Shown here one piece after another: positions 47,380 through 58,013 of a stretch of 64,000 nucleotides of DNA. The position numbers and the translations under genes were made by a program. Position 1 is the stretch's first letter. Each line of letters opens with the position of its first letter. Source of the stretch: Erythroxylum novogranatense. Its lineage: Eukaryota > Streptophyta > Magnoliopsida > Malpighiales > Erythroxylaceae. Below the pieces are notes generated by a model. It saw nothing but the letters and a program-made list of their open reading frames with translations. It was not told the origin of the DNA and did not search any database. The DNA lies in contig CM057227.1 in the NCBI GenBank assembly GCA_029891385.1, positions 57,971,567 through 58,035,566 on the forward strand, written 5' to 3'.

Positions 47380-48010
47380 GACCTAAAGTCAATCGCCTTA
47401 GTATCTAATACCATAAGCGAGTCCATGAGAATCACAATTCTCCTGTGACAATGGCTTTGTCAACGGAACAACAACACTTTGCTCTGTGGGAATTCTCTCT
47501 ATCAGGATATCATGTCGACTAATGATCTCCCGAATCGGCGAAGTACGAGTTCGGATCGTCGATAAGACCTTGGTTCCTTTGCCTGCGAACTAGCCCCATT
47601 GTATCATAATACAATCCTATGGGCCCATCACGCCTAGGGACGGATCAAGTTCAGTAATGAACTTCTTGATCCAAACCGCTTCCTTTGCGCATCTCATGCG
47701 GCAATGTACTCTGCCTCGGTTGATGAATCAGCAGTCCTCTCTTGTTTGGAACTTTTCCAACTGACCGCCACGCTATTCAGTGTGAATGTATATAACCTGA
47801 TTGTGATTCAGAATTATCCTTATCAGATTAAATACTAGCATCTGAATGCCCGCTCACTTGGAGATTTTCATCTCCATAGATCAAGAAAACATCCTTAGTG
47901 CTTCGCAAGTACTTGAGGATATTCTTGACAGCCACCCAGTGACCCTCACCAGGATCCGATTGGTATCTTTCCGTAACACTTAGAGCATACGATACATCGG
48001 GCCTCGTCAT
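47380..48010 (-). pseudogene. Copia-A2 RNase H remnant
   Basis: The open frame 47828-48010 reads TRPDVSYALS, GEGHWVAVKNILKYLRSTKDVFLIYGDENLQVSGHSDAS, the start of copia RNase H. Downstream pieces (LYYDTMG-like, then LTKPLSQ, near 47440-47620) are in other frames and lack the conserved Asn pair. Confidence 0.85.
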
Positions 48011-48890
48011 AACATTGTTCCATGCTAAACCTCTTTAGCATCTCATCTATGTACGATGATTGTGAAAGACCAAGCAACCTTTTGATTTATCTCTATAAAG
48101 CTATATCCCTAGGATATAAGTTGCTTCACAAAGGTCTTTCATCGAAAATTGATTGGACAACCAAATTTTAACTGATTGCAGCATAGAGACATCGTTTCCT
48201 AGTAACAGTATGTCATCTACATACAACACAAGGAATACGATTGCAGTCCCATTAACCTTCTTATACACACAATCATCATCCGGATTTTGTGAGAAATCAA
48301 ACTCTTTGAGTAACTCATCAAAACGGATATTCGAACTCCTGGATGCTTGCTTCAATCCAAACATGGATTTCTGAAGCTTGCATACCTTTTCGCCATCGAT
48401 GGAAGTGAAGCCCTCGAGTTGTGTCATACACATCCTCGGGTGATTTCCTCTCGGAAAGTCGTCTTCACATCCATTTGCCATATCTCATAATCATAATGAG
48501 TGGCAATGGCTAGGAGTATCCTAATGGATTTAAGCATTGCTACGGGTCAAGGTTTTGTCATAGTCAACTCTTTATGCGTGGCGAAATCCTTTAACGAAGC
48601 ATTGCTTTATAGGTAATCAAATTACCATCCATGTTGGTTTTGTTCGAAAACTCCTTTGCACCTGTGGGTTTTATCCTTCGTGTGTAACAACCAAAGTCCA
48701 TACTTGGTTTTCATACATGGAATCCATTTGATTTCATGGCACAAAGCCATGTTCCGACTCGAACTTTTGAACACGTTCATAGGTAGTAGGCGCATCATCT
48801 CATATGAGCAATACGCCATTCTGTTCACTTACGAAATTCATATCTCTCGGGGACAAAGGCGTATCCTACTTAACCTATGAAATTAGTGTG
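48011..48890 (-). pseudogene. Copia-A2 reverse transcriptase remnant
   Basis: The open frame 48101-48481 includes VCKLQKSMFGLKQASRSSNIRFDE and YVDDILLLGNDVSML, so the catalytic Tyr-Val-Asp-Asp is intact. The upstream half (48482-48890) is scrambled by indels, though pieces such as VVYTKD-like and EMMRLLP segments align at DNA level with Copia-A1 6120-6460. Confidence 0.9.
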
Positions 48891-49920
48891 TAGTAGAAGG
48901 TTGAACTGTTACCTCATCTATATGAGTGACAGTTTGAGTTGAGCGATTGATCTATGTTTGTTCGAGCATCTTGAACTTCTCAAGTTCAACTTTGCTCCCA
49001 CTGTCCTCTTGTAAAAAAAACTCTTTCTTTAAGAAAACAGCATGCTTGGAAACAAACAACTTTTGTTCCTCAGCAAGGTAGAATTGATATTCCACGAACA
49101 AACACTTGTCAGCTTTTGCATCAAGCTAATCTGACTGTGTCCGCTTCACATAAGCAGGACAACCCCAAACTTTCAGATGAGAAAGATAGGGATTTCAGTT
49201 ATTTCATATCTCATATGGAGTAACATCAACTGTCTTTAATGGAACTCTGTTTAACAAGTAAACAGCTGTCTCAAGCGCATATTCCCAAAACTGTGCAAAA
49301 CCTATCATCAATCGCACCAAGTCTAACAAGGTTCGATTTCTCCTTTCAGCCACACCATTGTGCTGCGGCGTGTAAGGTGGAGTATACTGAGATAAAATCC
49401 CATTATCTCTGAGATAATCAAAAACTATTGGTCTAAGCATTTTCCATCATGATCAGATCGTAATGTATTCATACTTTTACCAAGTTAGTTTTCTACTTCA
49501 TTTCTGAATTATTTGAACTATTCAAATGCTTCAGATTTGTATCTCATCAGATACAGGTACCCATATCGTGAATAATCACCGATAAAAGTAATGAAGTAAA
49601 GACAACCACTTCTGGCATGGATGGACATCGGACCACATACATCCGAATGTATTAGGTCTAATATTCCATTCACTCGTTCACCCTTTCCTTTAAAGGATTA
49701 CTTAGTCATCTTGCCTAATAAACAAGATTCGCATGTGTCATATGATTCATAATCAAATGACCCTAAACATCCACTCTTATGGAGCTTAGCGATGCATATC
49801 TCATTTATATGGCCAAGCCGACAATGCCATAAGTAAGTTGATTTTAAATTATCTCGATTATGTCTTTTCGCGTCATTGACATTCAGAACTGGATATGACA
49901 TATCCAATATGTCAATTCAA
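48891..49920 (-). pseudogene. Copia-A2 integrase remnant
   Basis: The frame 49698-49907 has the zinc finger (LWHCRLGHINE and CESCLLGKM). The frame 49204-49440 has NGILSQYTPPYTPQHNGVAE with the catalytic Glu, then RRNRTLLDLVR and VYLLNRVP. The segment with the first catalytic Asp (about 49560-49600) is frameshifted. Integrase C terminus near 49080-49150. Confidence 0.88.
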
Positions 49921-51080
49921 TTGCATAATGTACCAGTAGCATAGAGCCTTCCATTCGAACTAATAGAACAACCATTGCTACTAAAAGTCCAATGGAAATC
50001 AGCTCTATTTAAACATAAAACATACAATATGTTCTTTGTTTAAAACAGGTACAAAATGTCAATCATCCAATTTGAATATAAGCCCACTAGGGAGGAACAA
50101 GACATAAGTGTCTACGGCTAATGTAGCAACTCTTGCTGCATTACCTACGAAGGTCTAGTTCTCCTTTATGAGCCGCTCATCGCTCCGAGACCCTACATAT
50201 CATTTCATATGTGTGAGCCACAACCGGTATCAAAGACCGATATGTTTTGATCAGGAATAGTATTAACCTCAATGACAAACATATTTGAAGAAGTAGAGGC
50301 ATCGATGCCTTCTTCGCTTCAAGGACTCGAGATAGATTTTAAGTTTAGCCTCTGGTGGCGGACTTGCCACAATGAAAGCAAAATCCTTTTGGGGCAGAAT
50401 CTTTGGTTTTCCTTGATGGCACTTCCCTTTGGTTTCTTAGCCTTTTCTTCTTTGAACTAGAAGAAGAAGCATCCACCATTAGCACTTGCTTGCTATCCTT
50501 CTTGATAGCTCCTTTCACTTGTCTTGAAAGCAGATTGATCATTCGAGAATTGTTGTGGATATTTGGTTTATCCGATAGTTTATCACAAACTGTGAATAAC
50601 CATCAGACAATCCAACTAGAATTAAGTCTCTACTTAACTCATAATCCATTACAAATCCTAAGATGGCCAATCTCTCAATATAGCCATTCATCTTCGGGCA
50701 TCTTGCATGCCAGATATCCCCGAGCCATCTTTAATGGTGAAGAGAAGCCTTGAGGTCTCGAACCTTTCAGACCGAGCTTACTCATCAAACAGCTCCCTAA
50801 GATGAAATACTATAGAGTGAGCATCCATGGACTCGTGCTGCTCCTGCAGCTCTAGTGACATCGAGGCAAGCATAAAGCAAGTATCCATATCACTGTCCTT
50901 TAGATGCTTACAATATGCTTTCTTATCCTTATCAGAAGCATCGACAGCAGGTGCAACTGGAAGTGGAACATCTAGGACGTATCCCAGTTCCTCAGATCTA
51001 AGAATAATTCTCAGATTCCTCAGCCAATCAAGAAAATTCGGTCCAGAATAGAGAGCGAAAATTCACACTGAAAGACTTCT
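49921..51080 (-). pseudogene. Copia-A2 protease and gag remnants
   Basis: Aligns with Copia-A1 3792-4815. The frame 50345-50542 ends GFCFHCGKSA, the first half of the gag zinc knuckle, lost after the second Cys by an indel. Protease motif region near 50190-50230 is broken. Gag body 50560-51080. Confidence 0.78.
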
Positions 51081-51240
51081 TCAATCAACCTAGCGCGATA
51101 GAGAGAAGGAATGATAGGATAGAATTGCCTGCATGATCATAAGGACTTGCATGATATGCATATGGCTCCCACTAGTTTCCTAGAATCCATAACCCTCTTT
51201 ACGAATCTAGAGAAACGAAGTGACATAATGTCCTAGTGGG

Positions 51241-51660
51241 TCGATATCCGACATTGCTAAGAGTGACCTTGGGTTTACCCAACAAGCCACAATTTAGGTC
51301 AATCGGTAGGTATCGGTCATACCAATTGTATCATCGATAACCGACATTAAGAATGACCTTGAGTTTGCTCAACAAGCCACCTTATGTCTCGGGAGGTATC
51401 AGATATACCAATTACATCTTAGACACAACTATCGATCAGTGCTATCAACTTGTTGATGTATGCACTTACATTGGGTATCAACTCTTTGATGCGCATACAT
51501 CTGATGTATGCTACCCAATTTTGGCTCTGTCCACGTTGACCTTGAGTTTACTTAACAAACCAACGCTTCCAGTGAAAACCAACCCATTAATCCGAAAATC
51601 TTATTTTCATGGTTCGAACATATCCGTATAGAGTGAGCTTGGATTTACCCAACAACCCAA
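51241..51660. repeat. TTGGGTTTACCCAA hairpin array in A2 leader
   Basis: Reversed counterpart of 3200-3612: GACCTTGGGTTTACCCAACAAGCCAC near 51266 (key arms TTGGGT/ACCCAA), with variants near 51355, 51540 and 51640. Some arms are mutated (TTGAGTTTGCTCAA keeps its pairing through matched changes). Confidence 0.75.
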
Positions 51661-51860
51661 CCCTATAAGAACTCTGGTTCTTACCATATTAATGGAAGGC
51701 GTTAGTTTTCATATGCCGAGGAGGGATTTCAGGTCTCATCTACTTCTTCTCCAAGCCGTAGGATTATAGTCACCATGACTATATGATATGATTTAGGGCA
51801 TTTCATCAATCACATTGAGTCTATACCTAAAATCATCTATCATCCCACCTATGCATGCCA

Positions 51861-52139
51861 CAAGTCGACTTTCATCAAATGCAAGTCGACTTATGCTTCT
51901 GCCCACACACAAGTCGACTTGTATGACACAAATCGACTTATGTCATCTGCCCACACACAAGTCGACTTGTATGACACAAGTGGACTTATGTCATCTGCCC
52001 ATGAACAAGTCGACTTACAAGGTACTACAAGTGGAAGCTTATCTTGAGATCTTGAACAAGTCGACTTATTCTTCAAACAAGTCGACTTATCCGAAAATCT
52101 TGAACAAGTGGATTTATACCATATACAAGTCGACTTATT
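51861..52139. repeat. AAGTCGACTT array in A2 leader
   Basis: Eight exact AAGTCGACTT palindromes and at least three one-base variants over 279 bp. Some lie in repeated phrases with CTGCCCACACAC (near 51899 and 51948). Copia-A1 has only two exact copies at the corresponding site, so copy number varies between members. Confidence 0.92.
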
Positions 52140-53240
52140 CAGAAATTTTGCTAAAATCTCTAATCGCTAATTCCTCAATCAGTAAAATTCCAATTCTCAA
52201 CACCATCATACCTAGGGTAATATCGTGAATTGATGCCTCAATGAACACTTCATTGATTCATGAATGCCTTAAATAGTCAAACTATATGAAAAGCTTGAAA
52301 TGAGTCAAAACTCATTAATTTCAAATAATTTAGGAACACCTAATTATCATCCTAAGCATCTCTAGCTATCACATACATTATCAAATTTACTTCAGCACAT
52401 GCCATAAAAAATATGACGGTCAAAACAAACAAGATAATGCAAGATACTACCGAGACGCTAATGTGATCAATTCGGCATTCAAAAATTCTTGGAAAAGCAA
52501 CTTCAAGCAATTCAGTTTGGCAATCATACTACATCAAGATAACACATTTTTAATCACATTAAAGTTGGTTCAAGGCATTGGAACTGAAAAAGCACACTCA
52601 ATCAAGCCAAGCAAAACAGTCCCAACAATTTTCACAAAACTGTCCAGTTCTGTACATTGCTCGAAATGATCAATGAAACAATTTCAATAAATCATGAGAA
52701 AATTATATAGGTTACTACATGTTCAGAACATCCTACATGAATTGTTTTAGGATTTTAGGCCATCAAAAACTCAGTCAAACTAAATAACAAAACCGATTCA
52801 AAATCTGTGTTCATCAGCACAGCAATTCCCAACAGCATAGAAGAAATTCGTGAATAAATATCCAATCACCTTGAAATCAAATTTCCATGATCACAGACAT
52901 TCAGCAACATCTTAGAGACATGTAGGTGAAGGAAAATCCGAAAAAAAAAATTTCTAGAATTTATTCTCGATTTTATACTCATGCCTGTTCCAGAATCGTT
53001 TCACAAAACAACATCTGTAACCTTCGGGAATTAATTAGCAAAACTATATCAAATCAAATCGATAAATTCTCAAATTTCATAGACATATTCTCTAACAAGT
53101 TATGAACAATTCTGGGCAGAAAATTTTTGAAAATCATATCACAATATAAATTCGAAATCTGAACAGATAGCATGCATCAACAGCAAATTCCATTAGCGTT
53201 TCTGATATCGCTTAGGTTATAACTTCATACGGGATACCAG
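52140..53240 (-). other. Copia-A2 5' leader
   Basis: Non-coding leader, reversed counterpart of 1780-2891. No recognised domain. Confidence 0.6.
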
Positions 53241-53241
53241 A

Positions 53242-53254
53242 CTCTCTGATACCA
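53242..53254 (-). other. Primer-binding site of Copia-A2
   Basis: Minus-strand TGGTATCAGAGAG, one base from the LTR. It matches initiator-tRNA-Met priming except at the last bases (GAG in place of GCC). Confidence 0.85.
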
Positions 53255-53255
53255 C

Positions 53256-55178
53256 TGTAGGAAAATCCCGGGAGGTACATCACATGTACCGGCAGCGGAA
53301 AACAAAAATTTTTGTTCCCAGGACTTTCCCGAATCCCAGGATCCAGGTATCCGTATGAAGACATCAACCTAAATAGCCAAAAGAGACTATCTCTAAAGGT
53401 GATCCACGCAGAGATCAGAAAATCTAACCGAGTCAAACCCCTTTGACCCGGGAATAGCTAGAACGGATTAAAGCCTGCTAGAGCCTACCTCTGTCCTGAA
53501 GAGCTTGAGATCAGACGTTGAACCCTTGCTTTGGAGAAGAGAAGAAACGATGATGATGAATGAGGAAGAAGAAAATCACCCTTTTCAAAGGAAGCTTAAC
53601 CATTAAGCTTTCATCTTCAATTTCCTCTAGCCACCACCGTCGACCATCACCTTCTAAGCCCCCTTTTATGTATCTTTTAACTCTTTAAAAGTGTTCCATA
53701 AGAAGAAGCCAAGTGGTGGCTTTATGGCCATTCATTCATTAATGAATAAAGAACTAAACTTTGACTTTTCAAAGTTTTATCCTCTCCTTTCCACATTCCA
53801 CGCACATGTCCATATATATATAATATTAATTAATTAATTACTTAATTAATTAACATATATATAATTACTAAGAGGTCCAGTCCAACTGGGTTGGTCCTAC
53901 TGGCCGCTCCGTGCCCCAAACTTGCCTTTAGACCTTTCTTAGCAATATCGATGTCGCGATCTCATCGGGACATATCCCAATCCATTGGGATCCATTTAAT
54001 CTAATGCTCTCCATAATTGGAACTCGTCCAATTACTATTTTACTGATTCTCTCAATCACTCTTATCGTGTGACCTTTAGGCTCCGGTTATGTTGGCCACT
54101 TAGATTAACAATTAATCTGAGCAAGTCATGAGCGGTATCTAGCAACACATCATGACCCCAATTGACCGGAAAGTAATCGGTTTGATGTATTCATCACGAA
54201 CCGGATCACGAACCCTTCCATGACAATTACCGTGCAATTTGTCCTTTCACCATCCTATACCCCACTTGGTTATGAGTATGGTCAAAGTGTCAACTCTCAC
54301 TAGACCGAGTCTAGCCCAGTGATATCGGTTCTCCCCACGGGACTCATTACTTTATATGTCAATGAAGACACTCTTCATGACATACATGCCGCCACCTTAG
54401 TAATGATCCCGACAAGAGGCCATGGGTATCTCTTACGCTAATCCAGTGGTGAATCCTTTATTGGCTACTCAATTATCTTGAATACTTCAAGTCGTACCAA
54501 GCACCACCCTATGAGTTACCTCGAAGGCAACAAGGAATGGAGTCAAAGCACGGATCAAGATTCAAGATATCCTTGAGTACCTCAAGTCTAAGGATACTTG
54601 CACCATTGCTATGATGAGATTATCACCGACACTTAGATAAGATATCCATGTGATGATCTCATGGCGGTCATCCAATGAACTTACTACCGCTAGTAAGCAT
54701 CCACATGTCAACTCTAAATATCTCATATTTACGCTTTACGAGATCCACCGCTTGATCCAATCAAGGAATATGACATGTGCTAGTCTATCCGGATTAATGA
54801 TGTCCAGTCTCATTAATCCTATGACTAGGAGAATTTTGATCTTGACATAATTGCACATGATAGGAATCTCAGGAGTATGAACACATCATAATTTCCTTCA
54901 TGCTATGTCATATATCATGGACTTCATTAATTCGATTAAAGATCCAATCAATTCATAAACAATGTTTATGAATATCAAATTAATGAATAATGCCTTTTCT
55001 TTATTTATTCATAAAGTGCACACGACTTTGAATAAAATGCGCTAAAGGGATTGCCTTTAGGGCACTAATAAACGATCGACCTTGAACAAGTCGACTTATC
55101 CAATGAACAAGTCGACTTATCGGTACCGAACATGTGTAAGTCGACTTACACATGGTACAAGTCGACTTATCACTTACA
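53256..55178 (-). repeat. 5' LTR of Copia-A2 (1,923 bp)
   Basis: Pairs with 45450-47367. Outer edge fixed by the TCAGC duplication, inner edge by the primer site. Contains the palindrome array at 55087-55170. Confidence 0.95.
55087..55170. repeat. AAGTCGACTT array with a 24-bp perfect palindrome
   Basis: Four exact copies. The third is embedded in a perfect 24-bp palindrome (55131-55154) with outer arms CATGTGT and ACACATG. The same expanded palindrome is in the other LTR at 47320-47343. Confidence 0.93.
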
Positions 55179-55500
55179 TCAGCTACCATATTAGCTTTTT
55201 CAGGATGATACTCAATTGTATAATCATAATATTTTAACAATTTTATCCATCTCTTCTGTCTTATATTCAACTCTTTCTAGCTCAGCAAATACTTCGAACT
55301 CTTATGGTCATTGAATATCCGAAAAGTTTCTCCATATAGATATTGTCTCCAAATATTTAAGGAAAATACTACTGCAACAAGTTCTAAATCATGTACTGGA
55401 TAATTAAACTCATACGATCTTAACTGTCTTGATGCATATGCTATTACTTTACCATGCTGCATCAGTACACATCCTAAACCTTCTGTAATAACCAGCTAAT
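55179..55500 (-). pseudogene. Gypsy-G RNase H
   Basis: Minus-strand frames 55277-55462 and 55179-55270 read [31 protein letters not shown] and IWRQYLYG, then RQKRWIKLLKYYDYTIEYHP and ANMVAD, cut by Copia-A2. The domain-ending segment continues as ALSRK at 45449. The conserved catalytic Glu and His are visible (DLELVAVV and the following region), though a stop lies in the middle. Confidence 0.9.
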
Positions 55501-56350
55501 CCAAGGAAACTTCACATCTCATACACATTTCTTAGAGCCTCCCACTTCAACACTACTTTTACTTTCTTTAGGTCTACCTGAATGCCCTGTCCAGACACTA
55601 TGTGACCAGAAATACTACTTGATTAAGCAAAAATTCGCACTTACTAAACTTGGCATATAACTGTTTTTCCCTCATTATCTGGAGAACCAATCTTAGCTGT
55701 GTAGTATGATCTTCTCTACACTTTGAGTATACCAAAATGTCATCAATAAATACAATCACAAAGCGATCTAAATAGGTTTGAAACACCTTATTCAATAAGG
55801 CCATAAAAGCTACTGGGCCATTAGTCAATCCAAACGGTATTACCAAAAATTGAAAGTGCCCATATCTTGTTCTAAATGCACTCTTTGGTACATAAACCTC
55901 TGTTATTTTCAACTAATAATATCCTGATCTCAAGTCTAACTTTATGAATACCTAAGCTCCCTGTAATTGATCTAACAGATCATTAATCCTCGATAATGGG
56001 TATTTATTCTTAACTATTATCTAATTCAACTATCAATAATCAATACACAGTATTAAAGTTCCATCCTTCTTCTTTACAAACAATACTGGTGTTTCCCATG
56101 GTGACACACTAGGCCTAATGAAACCCTTATCTAACAATTCCTACAACTAGGTTTTTAATTCCTTTAATTCTATAGGTGCTATCCTATATGGAGGAATTGA
56201 TATAGGAGCGGTACCTAGAACGAGGTGTATGGTGAACTCCATCTCCCTTTCTAGGGGTAAACTTGGTAGTTCTGCAAGAAATACATCTAGGAAATCTTGA
56301 ACAATTGGAATATCCTAAACGGTTTGTTCATTCTGAGTATTAATTACATG
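55501..56350 (-). pseudogene. Gypsy-G reverse transcriptase
   Basis: The open frame 55598-55912 includes [31 protein letters not shown] (catalytic Asp-Asp about 55742) and [10 protein letters not shown]. The upstream part (55913-56250) has the KKKDGT and CIDY motifs but stops replace the Arg, Gln and Gln codons that normally follow. Several are TAG from CAG, one TGA from CGA. Confidence 0.9.
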
Positions 56351-56830
56351 GGCCAGATAAGCCTTACATCCATCTCACATCAGTTTCAACATATTCATAA
56401 ATGAAATTAGTCAGGCTGGCACAGCCTAACTAACTCCTCAAAACACTGCTATGGGCTAATTAAGAGATTCCAAAATTACTTCCTTGGTATAACAATTCAT
56501 CACAGCCCGATGTGTAGTAAGTCAATCCATGCCTAGAATAACATCTATTTCCTTTAACTGTAATACAATCAAATTAGCTTCTAACTTTTCTTGATCTATC
56601 TGGACTATGCACCTTTTATAGACCTCACCAATCACTGTTGTGCTACCCACTGGGGTGCTTACCTCTTACCCACATTTCAATATCTCTCTCTTGTAATACA
56701 ATCTAGATGCTAGATGCGGTGTGATGAATGAATGTGTAGATCCTGGATCTACCAATGCATATGCTTCAAAATGAAAAACATTCAATACACCTGCTACCAT
56801 ATTTGGGGAGTTCTAAGATTGCGGCTAATT
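56351..56830 (-). pseudogene. Gypsy-G aspartic protease
   Basis: Minus-strand translation near 56720-56770 gives AYALVDPGSTHSFIT, the DxG protease active site of plant chromoviruses (here Asp-Pro-Gly). Downstream LIVLQLKEIDVILGMD (about 56510-56560) is the second conserved protease segment. Confidence 0.82.
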
Positions 56831-57900
56831 ACTCTACACCTCAGTCCTGACACTAGGCCCTGCTGAATGAGTTCCACCTCTGCCTCTATCTCTTTGTAAA
56901 GATCTGATAGCTATACTCTACTAAACTGTTGTCTCAATCATTTTTCCTTCTCTAACTACAGATTGTGGTCCTAATATCTCAGGACAATCTTTGATCAGAT
57001 GGTCTATAGATCCGAAACAGAAATAAGCTCCCATTAACCTCCAACATTCGCCACCACGCTTCTTACCACAGTGTTCACAATCAGGAAGCTATTGAGATTG
57101 GTTGTAGGGCATTTATCCTCTACCTCGTCCAAACTGAGAAAATCCACCTCTTGATTGGGATCCAGATTGTCTCGATCTAGACTAGAATCGAGATGATCTG
57201 TTCTCATGCTTTCTGAAGCTTCTGTTAGAATCAACCTAAGATTCATCCTACCTCTTTCCTATAATCTCCTATCTATACTCTCCCTGATCATCCTTTAGCA
57301 ATTGTTTAATTCTGATTGAGGCTGCTCAGAGTTCTGTAAAACTGCCCAAATTAGAAATGGCTAGCCTTGTTATGATTTCCATGTTCAAACCGTTTACATT
57401 TATCTTCCTTAGTTGGGATCAATGCGGTTGCATACCGCTTTAACTTATTGAATCTTATCTCATACTCTGCCACTGTGAGTCTACCTTATTTCAGATCTAA
57501 GAATTCTTTCATCTTCTGATCCATGTAAATCTTAGTCTTATAGTTCTCTCGAAACACCCTCAGAAAATCTTCCTAAGTCAAACTACAAGGTCTGGGTGTA
57601 CTGCCTGGTATAGTCTTCCACTACTAGTATGCAGGACCTTGCAGTAATGAGATCACATAATCAAATCTTTCGTCTGCCTCACAGTCCATCCAGTTGAACA
57701 GACTTTTCGTTCTCTCTAACCACCCTTCTGCCTCATCTGGGTCTGTATTTTTGTAGAAGTCCATAGTCCCCTGCTTTTTTAATTCATCTTATCTTCTTTC
57801 TCACCTCACGGGAATTCTAAGAGACATTTAAGCAAACTCAGGAATAGGAGACTCTACATTGGCTCCTATAGACTCAATGTCAGCTGACTCTCCAATTTGA
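56831..57900 (-). pseudogene. Gypsy-G gag with zinc-knuckle region
   Basis: Minus strand. FNWMDCEADERFDYVISLLQGPAY (about 57630-57710) is the retrotransposon gag core. CEHCGKKRGGECWRL (about 57035-57080) followed by IDHLIKDCPE (57000) is the Cys-rich region; the Cys-X2-Cys of the knuckle is altered. The reading frame is broken in many places. Gag packages element RNA. Confidence 0.8.
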
Positions 57901-57996
57901 TCTCGTATGGATGGTGAACAATAATAAACAAAAGTTACGATCACTATTTGAATCGCTCACTATTGATCATATTGTGTCCCTAAAGATGCCAAACCT

Positions 57997-58009
57997 GGCT
58001 CTGATACCA
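57997..58009 (-). other. Primer-binding site of Gypsy-G
   Basis: Minus-strand TGGTATCAGAGCC, four bases after the LTR end. Initiator-tRNA-Met type. Confidence 0.93.
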
Positions 58010-58013
58010 AAAT

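Larger units (their letters stand above)
45450..55178 (-). mobile_element. Copia-A2, nested in the pol of Gypsy-G
   Basis: Complete second member of the Copia-A family, 9,729 bp, with perfect TCAGC target duplications (45445-45449 and 55179-55183). Removing it restores a continuous gypsy frame across the conserved end of RNase H. Minus-strand order is LTR (53256-55178), primer site, leader with dyad arrays, gag, protease, integrase, RT, RNase H, polypurine tract, LTR (45450-47367). All coding frames are broken, many by one-base indels. Confidence 0.95.
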
